In this document: piece by piece, positions 19,565-33,645 of the stretch | How the letters are laid out: the number at the start of each line of letters is the position of its first letter | How positions within the stretch are numbered: position 1 is the stretch's first letter | Origin: Lepturacanthus savala | Lineage: Eukaryota > Chordata > Actinopteri > Scombriformes > Trichiuridae | Length of the DNA stretch: 64,000 nucleotides | Reading direction: 5' to 3' | Assembly (NCBI GenBank): GCA_030544235.1 | Contig: CM060464.1 | Location: 33,499,602-33,563,601, forward strand | Program-made: the position numbers and the translations under genes | The notes under the pieces: model-generated | What the model saw: only the letters and a program-made list of their open reading frames with translations | What the model was told of the DNA's origin: nothing | Databases searched by the model: none

Positions 19565-20525
19565 ATCCAATACTCAGTGTCCTCATAGCCATGTTTTTTC
19601 ATTTTTTTTAAAATAATTTTTGTTTTTTTTGAACAATTAAGTCTTGTAAGACAGTAATTTTTTGTGTATTTAGTTGGCCTCCGAAGCATATTCAATTATC
19701 CATCTATCTAAATTTTTAACTTTTTTAGGATCCTGTTTTTCAACGATTTTCCAATCTTTACATGCAGTGTATCTTTAGGTTTTAATTTACTCGATCCTAT
19801 CCCCATTTTCCAAAATTTGGTCCAGTTTGTCAACACCTAGGGTGTTCTAAAAACTGTTTTTCTGTCAGTAGGGCAGTAATTTAATGTTCTGTTGTGGTAA
19901 TTCTCCTTTCTACTCTCTTCTCTTCCTTTCTTACTCTCCGTGATTGAGAGCGGAGAATTCTTGCCTCTGCATCCACAACAGCTTACTGCTTACACTGTTA
20001 ACTTACTGTTAAAACTTACTGTTTTGGTATGAAATAAAAATACCTAGTGGTATTTTACTTCCATTCACACTCTCACTCTCTCATACACGTCTTACTTTTA
20101 AGGCCTATCACTCATACACGGACTTTTCAGTGTACACAGGACTCCGCCGTCCTCTTTTAACACGGAAATTTCGGCTTTCCGTCGCCAACCAAATTTAATC
20201 TTTTCTATTTTTACCTGTTAGGGACTAGTATTTCCAGGGTTTTCTTTCTCTGTGCAAACAACCATGGAATTTAAGCCTATTTAGCAGGACTCCGCCATCT
20301 TATCACTCTGCGCATACATCCACGGAATTTACTTTTCTTTTAAGCAAATTTAACTCACCACCGTTGTCTTCTCCTTGCTCGGAGTACCGTCAACCATCAG
20401 ATCCCAGCTGGTGATTTGGAGGCCGGTCCTGGAAAGGATCTGATAGGCTGCTCTTAGGCTAGCCTGCCGTGGCCACGGTCTTCCCGGTGTCCCTCTCACC
20501 AGTTGGAATCCTTAGGTTTGTTGGC
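19565..20525 (-). other. Retroviral leader/decayed gag region
   Basis: Between the primer-binding site and the solo LTR. No open frame of useful length remains on the minus strand. Position alone suggests leader and gag. Confidence 0.45.
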
Positions 20526-20543
20526 ATCCGACTCGAAGGACCA
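20526..20543 (-). other. Primer-binding site, tRNA-Tyr-like
   Basis: The minus strand reads TGGTCCTTCGAGTCGGAT, 6 nt after the end of the 5' LTR. The complement of the 3' end of vertebrate tRNA-Tyr would be TGGTCCTTCGAGCCGGAA, so 16 of 18 positions match (tRNA sequence from general knowledge). Confidence 0.65.
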
Positions 20544-20549
20544 AAATAA

Positions 20550-21109
20550 TGTCATGTTCAAACAACCTAAAACATTTAAAAACACACACAAAGAGGAGAA
20601 GACAAGGGATTAAGATTTCATACTGGTGAGGAGAACGGACAGAGATGCTCAGTTGCCGTTTCCAACCCACTCTAACCATATCTCTGCCAGAACCCTCTTT
20701 TTATTTCCTTAGGGTGGTCCCTAGTTACATGATGTTGTTGCTTCTAAGGGGAGGGGGAATGGCCAGCAACAACATAAACTGTCATAAATGTCTAACTAAT
20801 ACAAGGTTTTGTTTTCCTTTCTCTAGAATGTAAACAGGTCAGCTAAATTCCTAAGTTAGGTATGGTGTTACAACAGGTTTACAACTTTCTTGTCATTACG
20901 ACAGGAACCTGGTAAAATCATTGAACAGTTGGAAGGAAGTTCAGATCTTGGTCAAGTCAACAGCTGCAACATCTCCATTGTCCACCTGGAAGATAACTCA
21001 GTGCAGAACAAGACACACACACAAACTTATACTGTCATGTTATGCAGAACAAAGAATAAAAGAATGGAAATAAGTAAATATGGGATAACTTATATGCATC
21101 ATTCTAACA
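20550..21109 (-). mobile_element. 5' LTR of minus-strand retrovirus
   Basis: About 560 bp, starting tgttagaatgatgc and ending gaacatgaca on the minus strand. It aligns with the solo LTR at 19062-19559, with a ttgcttctaaggggaggggg landmark in both. The plus strand holds an open stretch (LRQEPGKIIEQLEGSSDLGQ) that is also seen antisense in the solo LTR. I regard it as incidental, since it runs antisense to the LTR. Confidence 0.8.
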
Positions 21110-21249
21110 ATGACCATGTTGACTTACTGTGGAGAAACATGGAGTACGAGTAGAGAACGAGCAAGACTTATTAGTTATTTTATAATCTGCTTGGTTGTTG
21201 TGTTTTTCCAGTTAATGCATCTACACTGTAATATCACTAAAGAATTTTT

Positions 21250-21915
21250 TAATGGTCATTGATAGTAACTGGTCTCCTCACTTTACCACCTTCTACAGCG
21301 GCTCCACTGACAGCATCCTGACCTACAACATCACTTCCTGGTTCAGGAGCTGTAGTTTCCATGGACAACAAAAACAGCCAATTAGGACTGATGAAGACTG
21401 CCTACAGAACCGTTGCTGCTCCTGTCTCATCCTGATGGCGCTCTACCAACAGCAATGCATTCACACAGCTACCTCCACCATCAAAGACCCACTCCACCCT
21501 TCACTATGATCAACATGTTTTACAAGCTGTAGGGCTTCAAGTGGACTGAATCCCCCCACACACACACTCACTGATACCCTGAACCCCCCAAACACACACC
21601 ACCCCCCCAGCTGGACAACAACCAAGGACAAGGTTTGAACTGATTTAAGGACATGTCTGAATTACTTTAAACAGCACTGGATTGGAGACATTGAAGCACC
21701 TTTTACTGAACCTCTGAAATTATTTGGTTATTAATGCTGTGAAATACTGTTTTTAAATATGTGATTGAAAATATATTTTTTTATAGATAGATTTTTTTAG
21801 TAATCATTTAATCACCATTTTTATGTAATGTCAATGATGAGAAGCAATTTAATTTCAGACTGAATGTAAATGTGGAGTGAAATGACAATAAAGTGAACTT
21901 TGAATCTAGAATCTA
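21250..21915 (+). mobile_element. Rex1/CR1-like LINE 3' end
   Basis: The plus strand encodes fragments of a non-LTR reverse transcriptase C-terminus (FYSGSTDSILTYNITSWF, then TSTIKDPLHPS) with a frameshift and stop. A 3' tail follows, ending in gacaataaagtgaactttga. 5'-truncated and not functional. Confidence 0.65.
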
Positions 21916-21945
21916 ATGTCTGAGGATTTTATTTTATATACATGT

Positions 21946-22245
21946 ATATTAATACATTAGATATAGATATTTTATGCAACTGACATAAATACATGAATAA
22001 ATTAATTTAAATAAAATAATGTATTAAGGAGGTATATAGCTACATATCAAAGACATGGCATCTCATAAGAATACCCTCCTCAATGATGATGTTGGAAAAT
22101 ATCTTAGATGATAAAATTCAGAATTTTTGAGTTAGAAGCAGTTGGTCTGTGTCAGTGATGTCATCATCACCATGGAAACACCACAGCTTCGTGGCTGAGC
22201 TGATTTCTCTGAAAGGCCTGAAAGCTGATTGGTCAATAGTTTTTC
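21946..22245. repeat. Outer flank of satellite element, left
   Basis: The reverse complement matches 63670-63998, for example cacagcttcgtggctgagct here and its complement near 63725, and tattttatgcaactgacata near the outer end. The match reaches the window's right edge, so the real terminus is unknown. Confidence 0.9.
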
Positions 22246-22440
22246 ATCAATCTTCCCATGGCTTCTTGATGAAATGATTTAAATTCATGTGGCCTTCTGT
22301 CGCCTTTGTGCCATTCCTGTAATAACCCCAGTGGTGACCTTTATGCCAAAAGAATTTCACTTTTTTACTATAGATGTCTGGATTCTGGATGTCTGGAAAA
22401 CGATGTTGGACTTTCCCAGGTGAATTTCTAATCCACAACT
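22246..22440. repeat. Inner flank of satellite element, left
   Basis: Reverse complement of about 63165-63345. Compared with the right side, the stretch 63346-63669 is missing here, so the two flank blocks are directly joined at about 22245. Confidence 0.9.
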
Positions 22441-23250
22441 ATACCATTGTACATAAAATAAAAGGTAAATAAGATTTTCTGTAAAAAATATTGCACTGAT
22501 TAGGCCGATATAGCTTACTATCTTATTGTGCTCTTCAGACTGAGAGAAAGATTCTGGAGCCATAAAAATTTTAAAACATGAACCACATGAAAACAATAGC
22601 TTTCCCAGGTGAATTCTTAATGCAAAACTATACCATTGTACATAAAAATAAAAGGTAAACAAGATTTTCTGTAAAAAATATTTCACTGGTTGAGACGTAC
22701 ATCGCTTTTTACCTCATTGTGCTCTTTCGACCGAGAGAATGCATATGGAGCAATAAAAACTTTAAAACACGAACCACATGAAAACAATAGCTTTTCCAGG
22801 TGAATTTCTAATTCAAAACTATACCATTTCACATAAAGTATAAGGTAAATACGATTTCCTGCAAAAATATTGCACTGATTAGGTCTACATAGCTTTTTAT
22901 CTTTTAGTGCTCTTCAGACCGAGAGAAAGCTTCTGGAGCCATAAAAACTTTAAAACATGAACCACATGAAAACAATAGCTTTCTCAAGTGAATTCTTAAT
23001 CCAAAACTATACCATTGTACATAAAATCAAAGGTAAACAAGATTTTCTGTAAAAATATTTCACTGATTTAGACGTACATCGCTTTTTATCTTATTGTGCT
23101 CTTCTGACCGAGAGAATGCTTATGGAGCAATAAAAACTTTAAAACGTGAACCACATGAAAACAATAGCTTTCCCAGGTGAATTTCTAATCCCAAACTATA
23201 GCATTTCACATAAAGTAAAAGGTAAAAAAGATTTTCTGTAAATATATTGC
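22441..23250 (-). repeat. Diverged 189-bp units, inverted relative to main array
   Basis: About four and a half units in minus orientation with ttcccaggtgaatt landmarks at about 22412, 22602, 22980 and 23170 (a variant, ttccaggtgaattt, at 22797). They differ noticeably from one another, unlike the interior of the main array, and they resemble the 4490-5215 block. Confidence 0.9.
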
Positions 23251-23300
23251 AATATATATATGCAAATATATATGCAAATATATTTTCTATACAGTATTTT
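23240..23300. other. Head-to-head satellite junction
   Basis: The array orientation flips here through an AT-rich tract (tatatgcaaatatatatgca). Minus-strand ttttctgtaaatatatt on the left faces atttttacagaaaatctta on the right. Confidence 0.85.
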
Positions 23301-26300
23301 TACAGAAAATCTTATTTACATTTTACTATATGTAAAATGGTATAGTTTTGGATCAGAAATTCACCTGGAAAAGCTATTGTTTTCATGTGGTTTGTGTTTT
23401 AAAGTTTTTATTGCTCCATATGCATTCTCTCGGTCGGAAGAGCACAAAAAGACAAAAAGCTATGTAGGCCTAAATCAGTACAATATTTTTATAGAAAATG
23501 TTATTTACCTTTTACTTTATGTGAAATAGTATAGTTTTGGATCAGAAATTCACCTGGAAAAGCTATTGTTTTCATGTGGTTTGTGTTTTAAAGTTTTTAT
23601 TGCTCCATATGGATTCTCTCGGTCTGAAGAGCACAAGAAGATAAAAAGCTATGTAGGCCTAAATCAGTACAATGTTTTTACAGGAAATCTAATTTACCAT
23701 TTACTATATGTAAAATGGTATAGTTTTGGATCAGAAATTCACCTGGAAAAGCTATTGTTTTCATGTGGTTTGTGTTTTAAAGTTTTTATTGCTCCATATG
23801 CATTCTCTCGGTCGGAAGAGCACAAAAAGACAAAAAGCTATGTAGGCCTAAATCAGTACAATATTTTTCACAGAAAATCTTATTTACCTTTTACTATATG
23901 TAAAATGGTATTGTTTTGGATCAGAAATTCAGCTGGAAAAGCTATTGTTTTCATGTGGTTTGTGTTTTAAAGTTTTTATTGCTCCATATGCATTCTCTCG
24001 GTCTGAAGAACACAAAAAGACAAAATGCTATGTAGACCTAAATCAGTACAATATTTTTATAGAAAGTCTTATTTACCTTTTACTTTATGTGAAATGGTAT
24101 AGTTTTGGATCAGAAATTCACCTGGAAAAGTTATTGTTTTCATGTGGTTTGTGTTTTAATGTTTTTATTGCTCCATTTGCATTCTCTTGGTCTGAAGAGC
24201 ACAAAAAGATAAAAAGCTATGTAGGCCTAAATCAGTACAATGTTTTTACAGGAAATCTAATTTACCATTTACTATATGTAAAATGGTATAGTTTTGGATC
24301 AGAAATTCACCTGGAAAAGCTATTGTTTTCATGTGGTTTGTGATTTAAAGTTTTTATTGCTCCATATGCATTCTCACGGTCTGAAGAGCAGAAAAAGACA
24401 AAATGCTATGTAGGCCTAAATCAGTACAATATTTTTATAGAAAATCTTATTTACCTTTTACTTTATGTGAAATGGTATAGTTTTGGATCAGAAATTCACC
24501 TGGAAAAGCTATTGTTTTCATGTGGTTTGTGTTTTAAAGTTTTTATTGCTCCATATGCATTCTCTCGGTCTGAAGAGCACAAAAAGACAAAAAGCTATGT
24601 AGGCCTAAATCAGTACAATATTTTTATAAACAACCTTATTTACCTTTTACTTTATGTGAAATGGTATAGTTTTGGATCAGAAATTCACCTGGAAAAGCTA
24701 TTGTTTTCATGTGGTTTGTGTTTTAAAGTTTTTATTGCTCCATATGCATTCTCTCGGTCTGAAGAGCACAAAAAGACAAAAAGCTATGTAGGCCTAAATC
24801 AGTACAATATTTTTTATAGAAAATCTTATTTACCTTTTACTTTATGTGAAATGGTATAGTTTTGGATCAGAAATTCACCTGGAAAAGCTATTGTTTTCAT
24901 GTGGTTTGTGTTTTAAAGTTTTTATTGCTCCATTTGCATTCTCTCGGTCTGAAGAGCACAAAAAGACAAAATGCTATGTAGGCCTAAATAAGTACAATAT
25001 TTTTATAAACAATCTTATTTACCTTTTACTATATGTAAAATGGTATAGTGTGGGATCAGAAATTCACCTGGAAAAGCTATTGTTTTTATGTGGTTTGTGT
25101 TTTAAAGTTTTTATTGCTCCATTTGCATTCTCTCGGTCTGAAGAGCACAAAAAGACAAAATGCTATGTAGGCCTAAATCAGTACAATATTTTTACAGAAA
25201 ATCTCATTTACCATTTACTATATGTAAAATGGTATAGTTTTGGATCAGAAATTCACCTGGAAAAGCTATTGTTTTCATGTGGTTTGTGTTTTAAAGTTTT
25301 TATTGCTCCATTTGCATTCTCTCGGTCTGAAGAGCACAAAAAGACAAAATGCTATGTAGGCCTAAATCAGTACAATATTTTTACAGAAAATCTCATTTAC
25401 CATTTACTATATGTGAAATGGTATAGTTTTGGATTAGAAATTCACCTGGAAAAACTATTGTTTTCATGTGGTTTGTGTTTTAAAGTTTTTATTGCTCCAT
25501 ATGCATTCTCTCGGTCTGAAGAGCACAAAAAGACAAAATGCTATGTAGACCTAAATCAGTACAATATTTTTAGAGAAAATCTTATTCACCTTTTACTTTA
25601 TGTGAAATGGTATAGTTTTGGATCAGAAATTCACCTGGAAAAGCTATTGTTTTCATGTGGTTTGTGTTTTAAAGTTTTTATTGCTCCATATGCATTCTCT
25701 CGATCTGAAGAGCACAAAAAGACAAAATGCTATGTAGGCCTGAATCAGTACAATATTTTTACAGAAAATCTCATTTACCATTTACTATATGTAAAATGGT
25801 ATAGTTTTGGATCAGAAATTCACCTGGAAAAGCTATTGTTTTCATGTGGTTTGTGTTTTAAAGTTTTTATTGCTCCATTTGCATTCTCTCGGTCTGAAGA
25901 GCACAAAAAGACAAACTGCTATGTAGGCCTAAATCAGTACAATATTTTTTATAGAAAATCTTATTTACCTTTTACTTTATGTGAAATGGTATAGTTTTGG
26001 ATCAGAAATTCACCTGGAAAAGCTATTGTTTTCATGTGGTTTGTGTTTTAAAGTTTTTATTGCTCCATTTGCATTCTCTCGGTCTGAAGAGCACAAAAAG
26101 ACAAAATGCTATGTAGGCCTAAATCAGTACAATATTTTTACAGAAAATCTCATTTACCATTTACTATATGTGAAATGGTATAGTTTTGGATCAGAAATTC
26201 ACCTGGAAAAGCTATTGTTTTCATGTGGTTTGTGTTTTAAAGTTTTTATTGCTCCATATGCATTCTCTCGGTCTGAAGAGCACAAAAAGACAAAAAGCTA

Positions 26301-29300
26301 TGTAGGCCTAAATAAGTACAATATTTTTATAAACAATCTTATTTACCTTTTACTATATGTAAAATGGTATAGTTTGGGATCAGAAATTCACCTGGAAAAG
26401 CTATTGTTTTCATGTGGTTTGTGTTTTAAAGTTTTTATTGCTCCATTTGCATTCTCTCGGTCTGAAGAGCACAAAAAGTCAAAATGCTATGTAGGCCCAA
26501 ATCAGTACAATATTTTTACAGAAAATCTCATTTACCATTTACTATATGTAAAATGGTATAGTTTTGGATCAGAAATTCACCTGGAAAAGCTATTGTTTTC
26601 ATGTGGTTTGTGTTTTAAAGTTTTTATTGCTCCATATGCATTCTCTCGGTCTGAAGAGCACAAAAAGACAAAAAGCTATGTAGGCCTAAATCAGTACAAT
26701 ATTTTTATAAACAATCTTATTTACCTTTTACTTTATGTGAAATGGTATAGTTTTGGATCAGAAATTCACCTGGAAAAGCTATTGTTTTCATGTGGTTTGT
26801 GTTTTAAAGTTTTTATTGCTCCATATGCATTCTCTCGGTCTGAAGAGCACAAAAAGACAAAAAGCTATGTAGGCCTAAATCAGTACAATATTTTTATAAA
26901 CAATCTTATTTACCTTTTACTTTATGTGAAATGGTATAGTTTTGGATCAGAAATTCACCTGGAAAAGCTATTGTTTTCATGTGGTTTGTGTTTTAAAGTT
27001 TTTATTGCTCCATATGCATTCTCTCGGTCTGAAGAGCACAAAAAGACAAAAAGCTATGTAGGCCTAAAATCAGTACAATATTTTTATAAACAATCTTATT
27101 TACCTTTTACTTTATGTGAAATGGTATAGTTTTGGATCAGAAATTCACCTGGAAAAGCTATTGTTTTCATGTGGTTTGTGTTTTAAAGTTTTTATTGCTC
27201 CATATGCATTCTCTCGGTCTGAAGAGCACAAAAAGACAAAAAGCTATGTAGGCCTAAATCAGTACAATATTTTTATAAACAATCTTATTTACCTTTTACT
27301 TTATGTGAAATGGTATAGTTTTGGATCAGAAATTCACCTGGAAAAGCTATTGTTTTCATGTGGTTTGTGTTTTAAAGTTTTTATTGCTACATATGCATTC
27401 TCTCGGTCTGAAGAGCACAAAAAGACAAAAAGCTATGTAGGCCTAAATCAGTACAATATTTTTATAAACAATCTTATTTACCTTTTACTTTATGTGAAAT
27501 GGTATAGTTTTGGATCAGAAATTCACCTGGAAAAGCTATTGTTTTCATGTGGTTTGTGTTTTAAAGTTTTTATTGCTCCATTTGCATTCTCTCGGTCTGA
27601 AGAGCACAAAAAGACAAAATGCTATGTAGGCCTAAATCAGTACAATATTTTTACAGAAAATCTCATTTACCATTTACTATATGTGAAATGGTATAGTTTT
27701 GGATTAGAAATTCACCTGGAAAAACTATTGTTTTCATGTGGTTTGTGTTTTAAAGTTTTTATTGCTCCATATGCATTCTCTCGGTCTGAAGAGCACAAAA
27801 AGACAAAATGCTATGTAGACCTAAATCAGTACAATATTTTTAGAGAAAATCTTATTTACCTTTTACTTTATGTGAAATGGTATAGTTTTGGATCAGAAAT
27901 TCACTTGGAAAACCTATTGTTTTCATGTGGTTTGTGTTTTAAATTTTTATTGCTCCATTTGCATTCTCTCGGTCTGAAGAGCACAAAAAGACAAAATGCT
28001 ATGTAGGCCTAAATCAGTACAATATTTTTACAGAAAATCTCATTTACCATTTACTATATGTGAAATGGTATAGTTTTGGATCAGAAATTCACCTGGAAAA
28101 GCTATTGTTTTCATGTGGTTTGTGTTTTAAAGTTTTTATTGCTCCATATGCATTCTCTCGGTCTGAAGAGCACAAAAAGACAAAAAGCTATGTAGGCCTA
28201 AATAAGTACAATATTTTTATAAACAATCTTATTTACCTTTTACTATATGTAAAATGGTATAGTTTGGGATCAGAAATTCACCTGGAAAAGCTATTGTTTT
28301 CATGTGGTTTGTGTTTTAAAGTTTTTATTGCTCCATATGCATTCTCTCGGTCTGAAGAGCACAAAAAGACAAAATGCTATGTAGGCCTAAATCAGTACAA
28401 TATTTTTACAGAAAATCTCATTTACCATTTACTATATGTAAAATGGTATAGTTTTGGATCAGAAATTCACCTGGAAAAGCTATTGTTTTCATGTGGTTTG
28501 TGTTTTAAAGTTTTTATTGCTCCATTTGCATTCTCTCGGTCTGAAGAGCACAAAAAGACAAAATGCTATGTAGGCCTAAATCAGTACAATATTTTTACAG
28601 AAAATCTCATTTACCATTTACTATATGTGAAATGGTATAGTTTTGGATTAGAAATTCACCTGGAAAAACTATTGTTTTCATGTGGTTTGTGTTTTAAAGT
28701 TTTTATTGCTCCATATGCATTCTCTAGGTCTGAAGAGCACAAAAAGACAAAATGCTATGTAGACCTAAATCAGTACAATATTTTTAGAGAAAATCTTATT
28801 TACCTTTTACTTTATGTGAAATGGTATAGTTTTGGATCAGAAATTCACCTGGAAAAGCTATTGTTTTCATGTGGTTTGTGTTTTAAAGTTTTTATTGCTC
28901 CATATGCATTCTCTCGGTCTGAAGAGCACAAAAAGACAAAAAGCTATGTAGGCCTAAATCAGTACAATATTTTTATAAACAATCTTATTTACCTTTTACT
29001 TTATGTGAAATGGTATAGTTTTGGATCAGAAATTCACCTGGAAAAGCTATTGTTTTCATGTGGTTTGTGTTTTAAAGTTTTGATTGCTCCATATGCATTC
29101 TCTCGGTCTGACGAGCACAAAAAGACAAAAAGCTATGTAGGCCTAAATCAGTACAATATTTTTATAGAAAATCTTATTTACCTTTTACTTTATGTGAAAT
29201 GGTATAGTTTTGGATCAGAAATTCACCTGGAAAAGCTATTGTTTTCATGTGGTTTGTGTTTTAAAGTTTTTATTGCTCCATTTGCATTCTCTCGGTCTGA

Positions 29301-30989
29301 AGAGCACAAAAAGACAAAATGCTATGTAGGCCTAAATAAGTACAATATTTTTATAAACAATCTTATTTACCTTTTACTATATGTAAAATGGTATAGTTTG
29401 GGATCAGAAATTCACCTGGAAAAGCTATTGTTTTCATGTGGTTTGTGTTTTAAAGTTTTTATTGCTCCATTTGCATTCTCTCGGTCTGAAGAGCACAAAA
29501 AGACAAAATGCTATGTAGGCCTAAATAAGTACAATATTTTTATAAACAATCTTATTTACCTTTTACTATATGTAAAATGGTATAGTTTGGGATCAGAAAT
29601 TCACCTGGAAAAGCTATTGTTTTCATGTGGTTTGTGTTTTAAAGTTTTTATTGCTCCATTTGCATTCTCTCGGTCTGAAGAGCACAAAAAGACAAAATGC
29701 TATGTAGGCCTAAATCAGTACAATATTTTTATAGAAAATCTTATTTACCTTTTACTTTATGTGAAATGGTATAGTTTTGGATCAGAAATTCACCTGGAAA
29801 AGCTATTGTTTTCATGTGGTTTGTGTTTTAAAGTTTTTATTGCTCCATATGCATTCTCTCGGTCTGAAGAGCACAAAAAGACAAAATGCTATGTAGACCT
29901 AAATCAGTACAATATTTTTAGAGAAAATCTTATTTACCTTTTACTTTATGTGAAATGGTATAGTTTTGGATCAGAAATTCACCTGGAAAAGCTATTGTTT
30001 TCATGTGGTTTGTGTTTTAAAGTTTTTATTGCTCCATATGCATTCTCTCGGTCTGAAGAGCACAAAAAGACAAAATGCTATGTAGGCCTAAATCAGTACA
30101 ATATTTTTTACAGAAAATCTCATTTACCATTTACTATATGTAAAATGGTATAGTTTTGGATCAGAAATTCACCTGGAAAAGCTATTGTTTTCATGTGGTT
30201 TGTGTTTTAAAGTTTTTATTGCTCCATATGCATTCTCTCGGTCTGAAGAGCACAAAAAGACAAAATGCTATGTAGACCTAAATCAGTACAATATTTTTAT
30301 AGAAAATCTTATTTACCTTTTACTTTATGTGAAATGGTATAGTTTTGGATCAGAAATTCACCTGGAAAAGCTATTGTTTTCATGTGGTTTGTGTTTTAAA
30401 GTTTTTATTGCTCCATTTGCATTCTCTCGGTCTGAAGAGCACAAAAAGACAAAATCCTATGTAGGCCTAAATCAGTACAATATTTTTACAGAAAATCTCA
30501 TTTACCATTTACTATATGTGAAATGGTATAGTTTTGGATTAGAAATTCACCTGGAAAAACTATTGTTTTCATGTGGTTTGTGTTTTAAAGTTTTTATTGC
30601 TCCATATGCATTCTCTCGGTCTGAAGAGCACAAAAAGACAAAATGCTATGTAGACCTAAATCAGTACAATATTTTTAGAGAAAATCTTATTTACCTTTTA
30701 CTTTATGTGAAATGGTATAGTTTTGGATCAGAAATTCACCTGGAAAAGCTATTGTTTTCATGTGGTTTGTGTTTTAAAGTTTTTATTGCTCCATATGCAT
30801 TCTCTCGGTCTGAAGAGCACAAAAAGACAAAAAGCTATGTAGGCCTAAATAAGTACAATATTTTTATAAACAATCTTATTTACCTTTTACTATATGTAAA
30901 ATGGTATAGTTTGGGATCAGAAATTCACCTGGAAAAGCTATTGTTTTCATGTGGTTTGTGTTTTAAAGTTTTTATTGCTCCATTTGCAT

Positions 30990-31010
30990 TCTCTTATATT
31001 TATGTGAAAT
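30990..31010. other. Truncated satellite unit
   Basis: The text jumps from ttgcattctct straight to tatatttatgtgaaatgg, an in-frame loss of about 81 bp inside one unit. Confidence 0.85.
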
Positions 31011-33645
31011 GGTATAGTTTTGGATCAGAAATTCACCTGGAAAAGCTATTGTTTTCATGTGGTTTGTGTTTTAAAGTTTTTATTGCTCCATATGCATTCT
31101 CTCGGTCTGAAGAGCACAAAAAGACAAAAAGCTATGTAGGCCTAAATAAGTACAATATTTTTATAAAAAATCTTATTTACCTTTTACTATATGTAAAATG
31201 GTATAGTTTGGGATCAGAAATTCACCTGGAAAAGCTATTGTTTTCATGTGGTTTGTGTTTTAATGTTTTTATTGCTCCATATGCATTCTCTCGGTCTGAA
31301 GAGCACAAAAAGACAAAATGCTATGTAGGCCTAAATCAGTACAATATTTTTACAGAAAATCTCATTTACCATTTACTATATGTAAAATGGTATAGTTTTG
31401 GATCAGAAATTCACCTGGAAAAGCTATTGTTTTCATGTGGTTTGTGTTTTAAAGTTTTTATTGCTCCATATGCATTCTCTCGGTCTGAAGAGCACAAAAA
31501 GACAAAATGCTATGTAGACCTAAATCAGTACAATATTTTTATAGAAAATCTTATTTACCTTTTACTTTATGTGAAATGGTATAGTTTTGGATCAGAAATT
31601 TACCTGGAAAAGCTATTGTTTTCATGTGGTTTGTGTTTTAAAGTTTTTATTGCTCCATTTGCATTCTCTCGGTCTGAAGAGCACAAAAAGACAAAATGCT
31701 ATGTAGGCCTAAATCAGTACAATATTTTTACAGAAAATCTCATTTACCATTTACTATATGTGAAATGGTATAGTTTTGGATTAGAAATTCACCTGGAAAA
31801 ACTATTGTTTTCATGTGGTTTGTGTTTTAAAGTTTTTATTGCTCCATATGCATTCTCTCGGTCTGAAGAGCACAAAAAGACAAAATGCTATGTAGACCTA
31901 AATCAGTACAATATTTTTAGAGAAAATCTTATTTACCTTTTACTTTATGTGAAATGGTATAGTTTTGGATCAGAAATTCACCTGGAAAAGCTATTGTTTT
32001 CATGTGGTTTGTGTTTTAAAGTTTTTATTGCTCCATATGCATTCTCTCGGTCTGAAGAGCACAAAAAGACAAAATGCTATGTAGACCTAAATCAGTACAA
32101 TATTTTTAGAGAAAATCTTATTTACCTTTTACTTTATGTGAAATGGTATAGTTTTGGATCAGAAATTCACCTGGAAAAGCTATTGTTTTCATGTGGTTTG
32201 TGTTTTAAAGTTTTTATTGCTCCATATGCATTCTCTCGGTCTGAAGAGCACAAAAAAACAAAAAGCTATGTAGGCCTAAATAAGTACAATATTTTTATAA
32301 AAAATCTTATTTACCTTTTACTATATGTAAAATGGTATAGTTTGGGATCAGAAATTCACCTGGAAAAGCTATTGTTTTCATGTGGTTTGTGTTTTAAAGT
32401 TTTTATTGCTCCATATGCATTCTCTCGGTCTGAAGAGCACAAAAAGACAAAATGCTATGTAGGCCTAAATCAGTACAATATTTTTACAGAAAATCTCATT
32501 TACCATTTACTATATGTAAAATGGTATAGTTTTGGATCAGAAATTCACCTGGAAAAGCTATTGTTTTCATGTGGTTTGTGTTTTAAAGTTTTTATTGCTC
32601 CATATGCATTCTCTCGGTCTGAAGAGCACAAAAAGACAAAATGCTATGTAGACCTAAATCAGTACAATACTTTTATAGAAAATCTTATTTACCTTTTACT
32701 TTATGTGAAATGGTATAGTTTTGGATCAGAAATTCACCTGGAAAAGCTATTGTTTTCATGTGGTTTGTGTTTTAAAGTTTTTATTGCTCCATTTGCATTC
32801 TCTCGGTCTGAAGAGCACAAAAAGACAAAATGCTATGTAGGCCTAAATCAGTACAATATTTGTACAGAAAATCTCATTTACCATTTACTATATGTGAAAT
32901 GGTATAGTTTTGGATTAGAAATTCACCTGGAAAAACTATTGTTTTCATGTGGTTTGTGTTTTAAAGTTTTTATTGCTCCATATGCATTCTCTCGGTCTGA
33001 AGAGCACAAAAAGACAAAATGCTATGTAGACCTAAATCAGTACAATATTTTTATAGAAAATCTTATTTACCTTTTACTTTATGTGAAATGGTATAGTTTT
33101 GGATCAGAAATTCACCTGGAAAAGCTATTGTTTTCATGTGGTTTGTGTTTTAAAGTTTTTATTGCTCCATTTGCATTCTCTCGGTCTGAAGAGCACAAAA
33201 AGACAAAATGCTATGTAGGCCTAAATCAGTACAATATTTTTACAGAAAATCTCATTTACCATTTACTATATGTGAAATGGTATAGTTTTGGATTAGAAAT
33301 TCACCTGGAAAAACTATTGTTTTCATGTGGTTTGTGTTTTAAAGTTTTTATTGCTCCATATGCATTCTCTCGGTCTGAAGAGCACAAAAAGACAAAATGC
33401 TATGTAGACCTAAATCAGTACAATATTTTTATAGAAAATCTTATTTACCTTTTACTTTATGTGAAATGGTATAGTTTTGGATCAGAAATTCACCTGGAAA
33501 AGCTATTGTTTTCATGTGGTTTGTGTTTTAAAGTTTTTATTGCTCCATTTGCATTCTCTCGGTCTGAAGAGCACAAAAAGACAAAATGCTATGTAGGCCT
33601 AAATCAGTACAATATTTTTACAGAAAATCTCATTTACCATTTACA

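Larger units (their letters stand above)
17776..21109 (-). mobile_element. Minus-strand endogenous retrovirus, deleted
   Basis: Order on the minus strand: 5' LTR (21109-20550), primer-binding site (20543-20526), leader and decayed gag (to about 18930), nucleocapsid/protease-like text, then integrase and env-like fragments, with polymerase deleted. The 3' LTR is absent, probably lost with the L1-containing edge. A solo LTR of the same family is inserted in the opposite orientation at 19062-19559. It cannot encode any intact protein. Confidence 0.75.

Noticed and set aside
19062..21153. Conserved open stretch (EPGKIIEQLEGSSDLGQ) seen in two places as a gene
   Set aside because: It lies antisense within both LTR copies, and the conservation is explained by the LTR itself.
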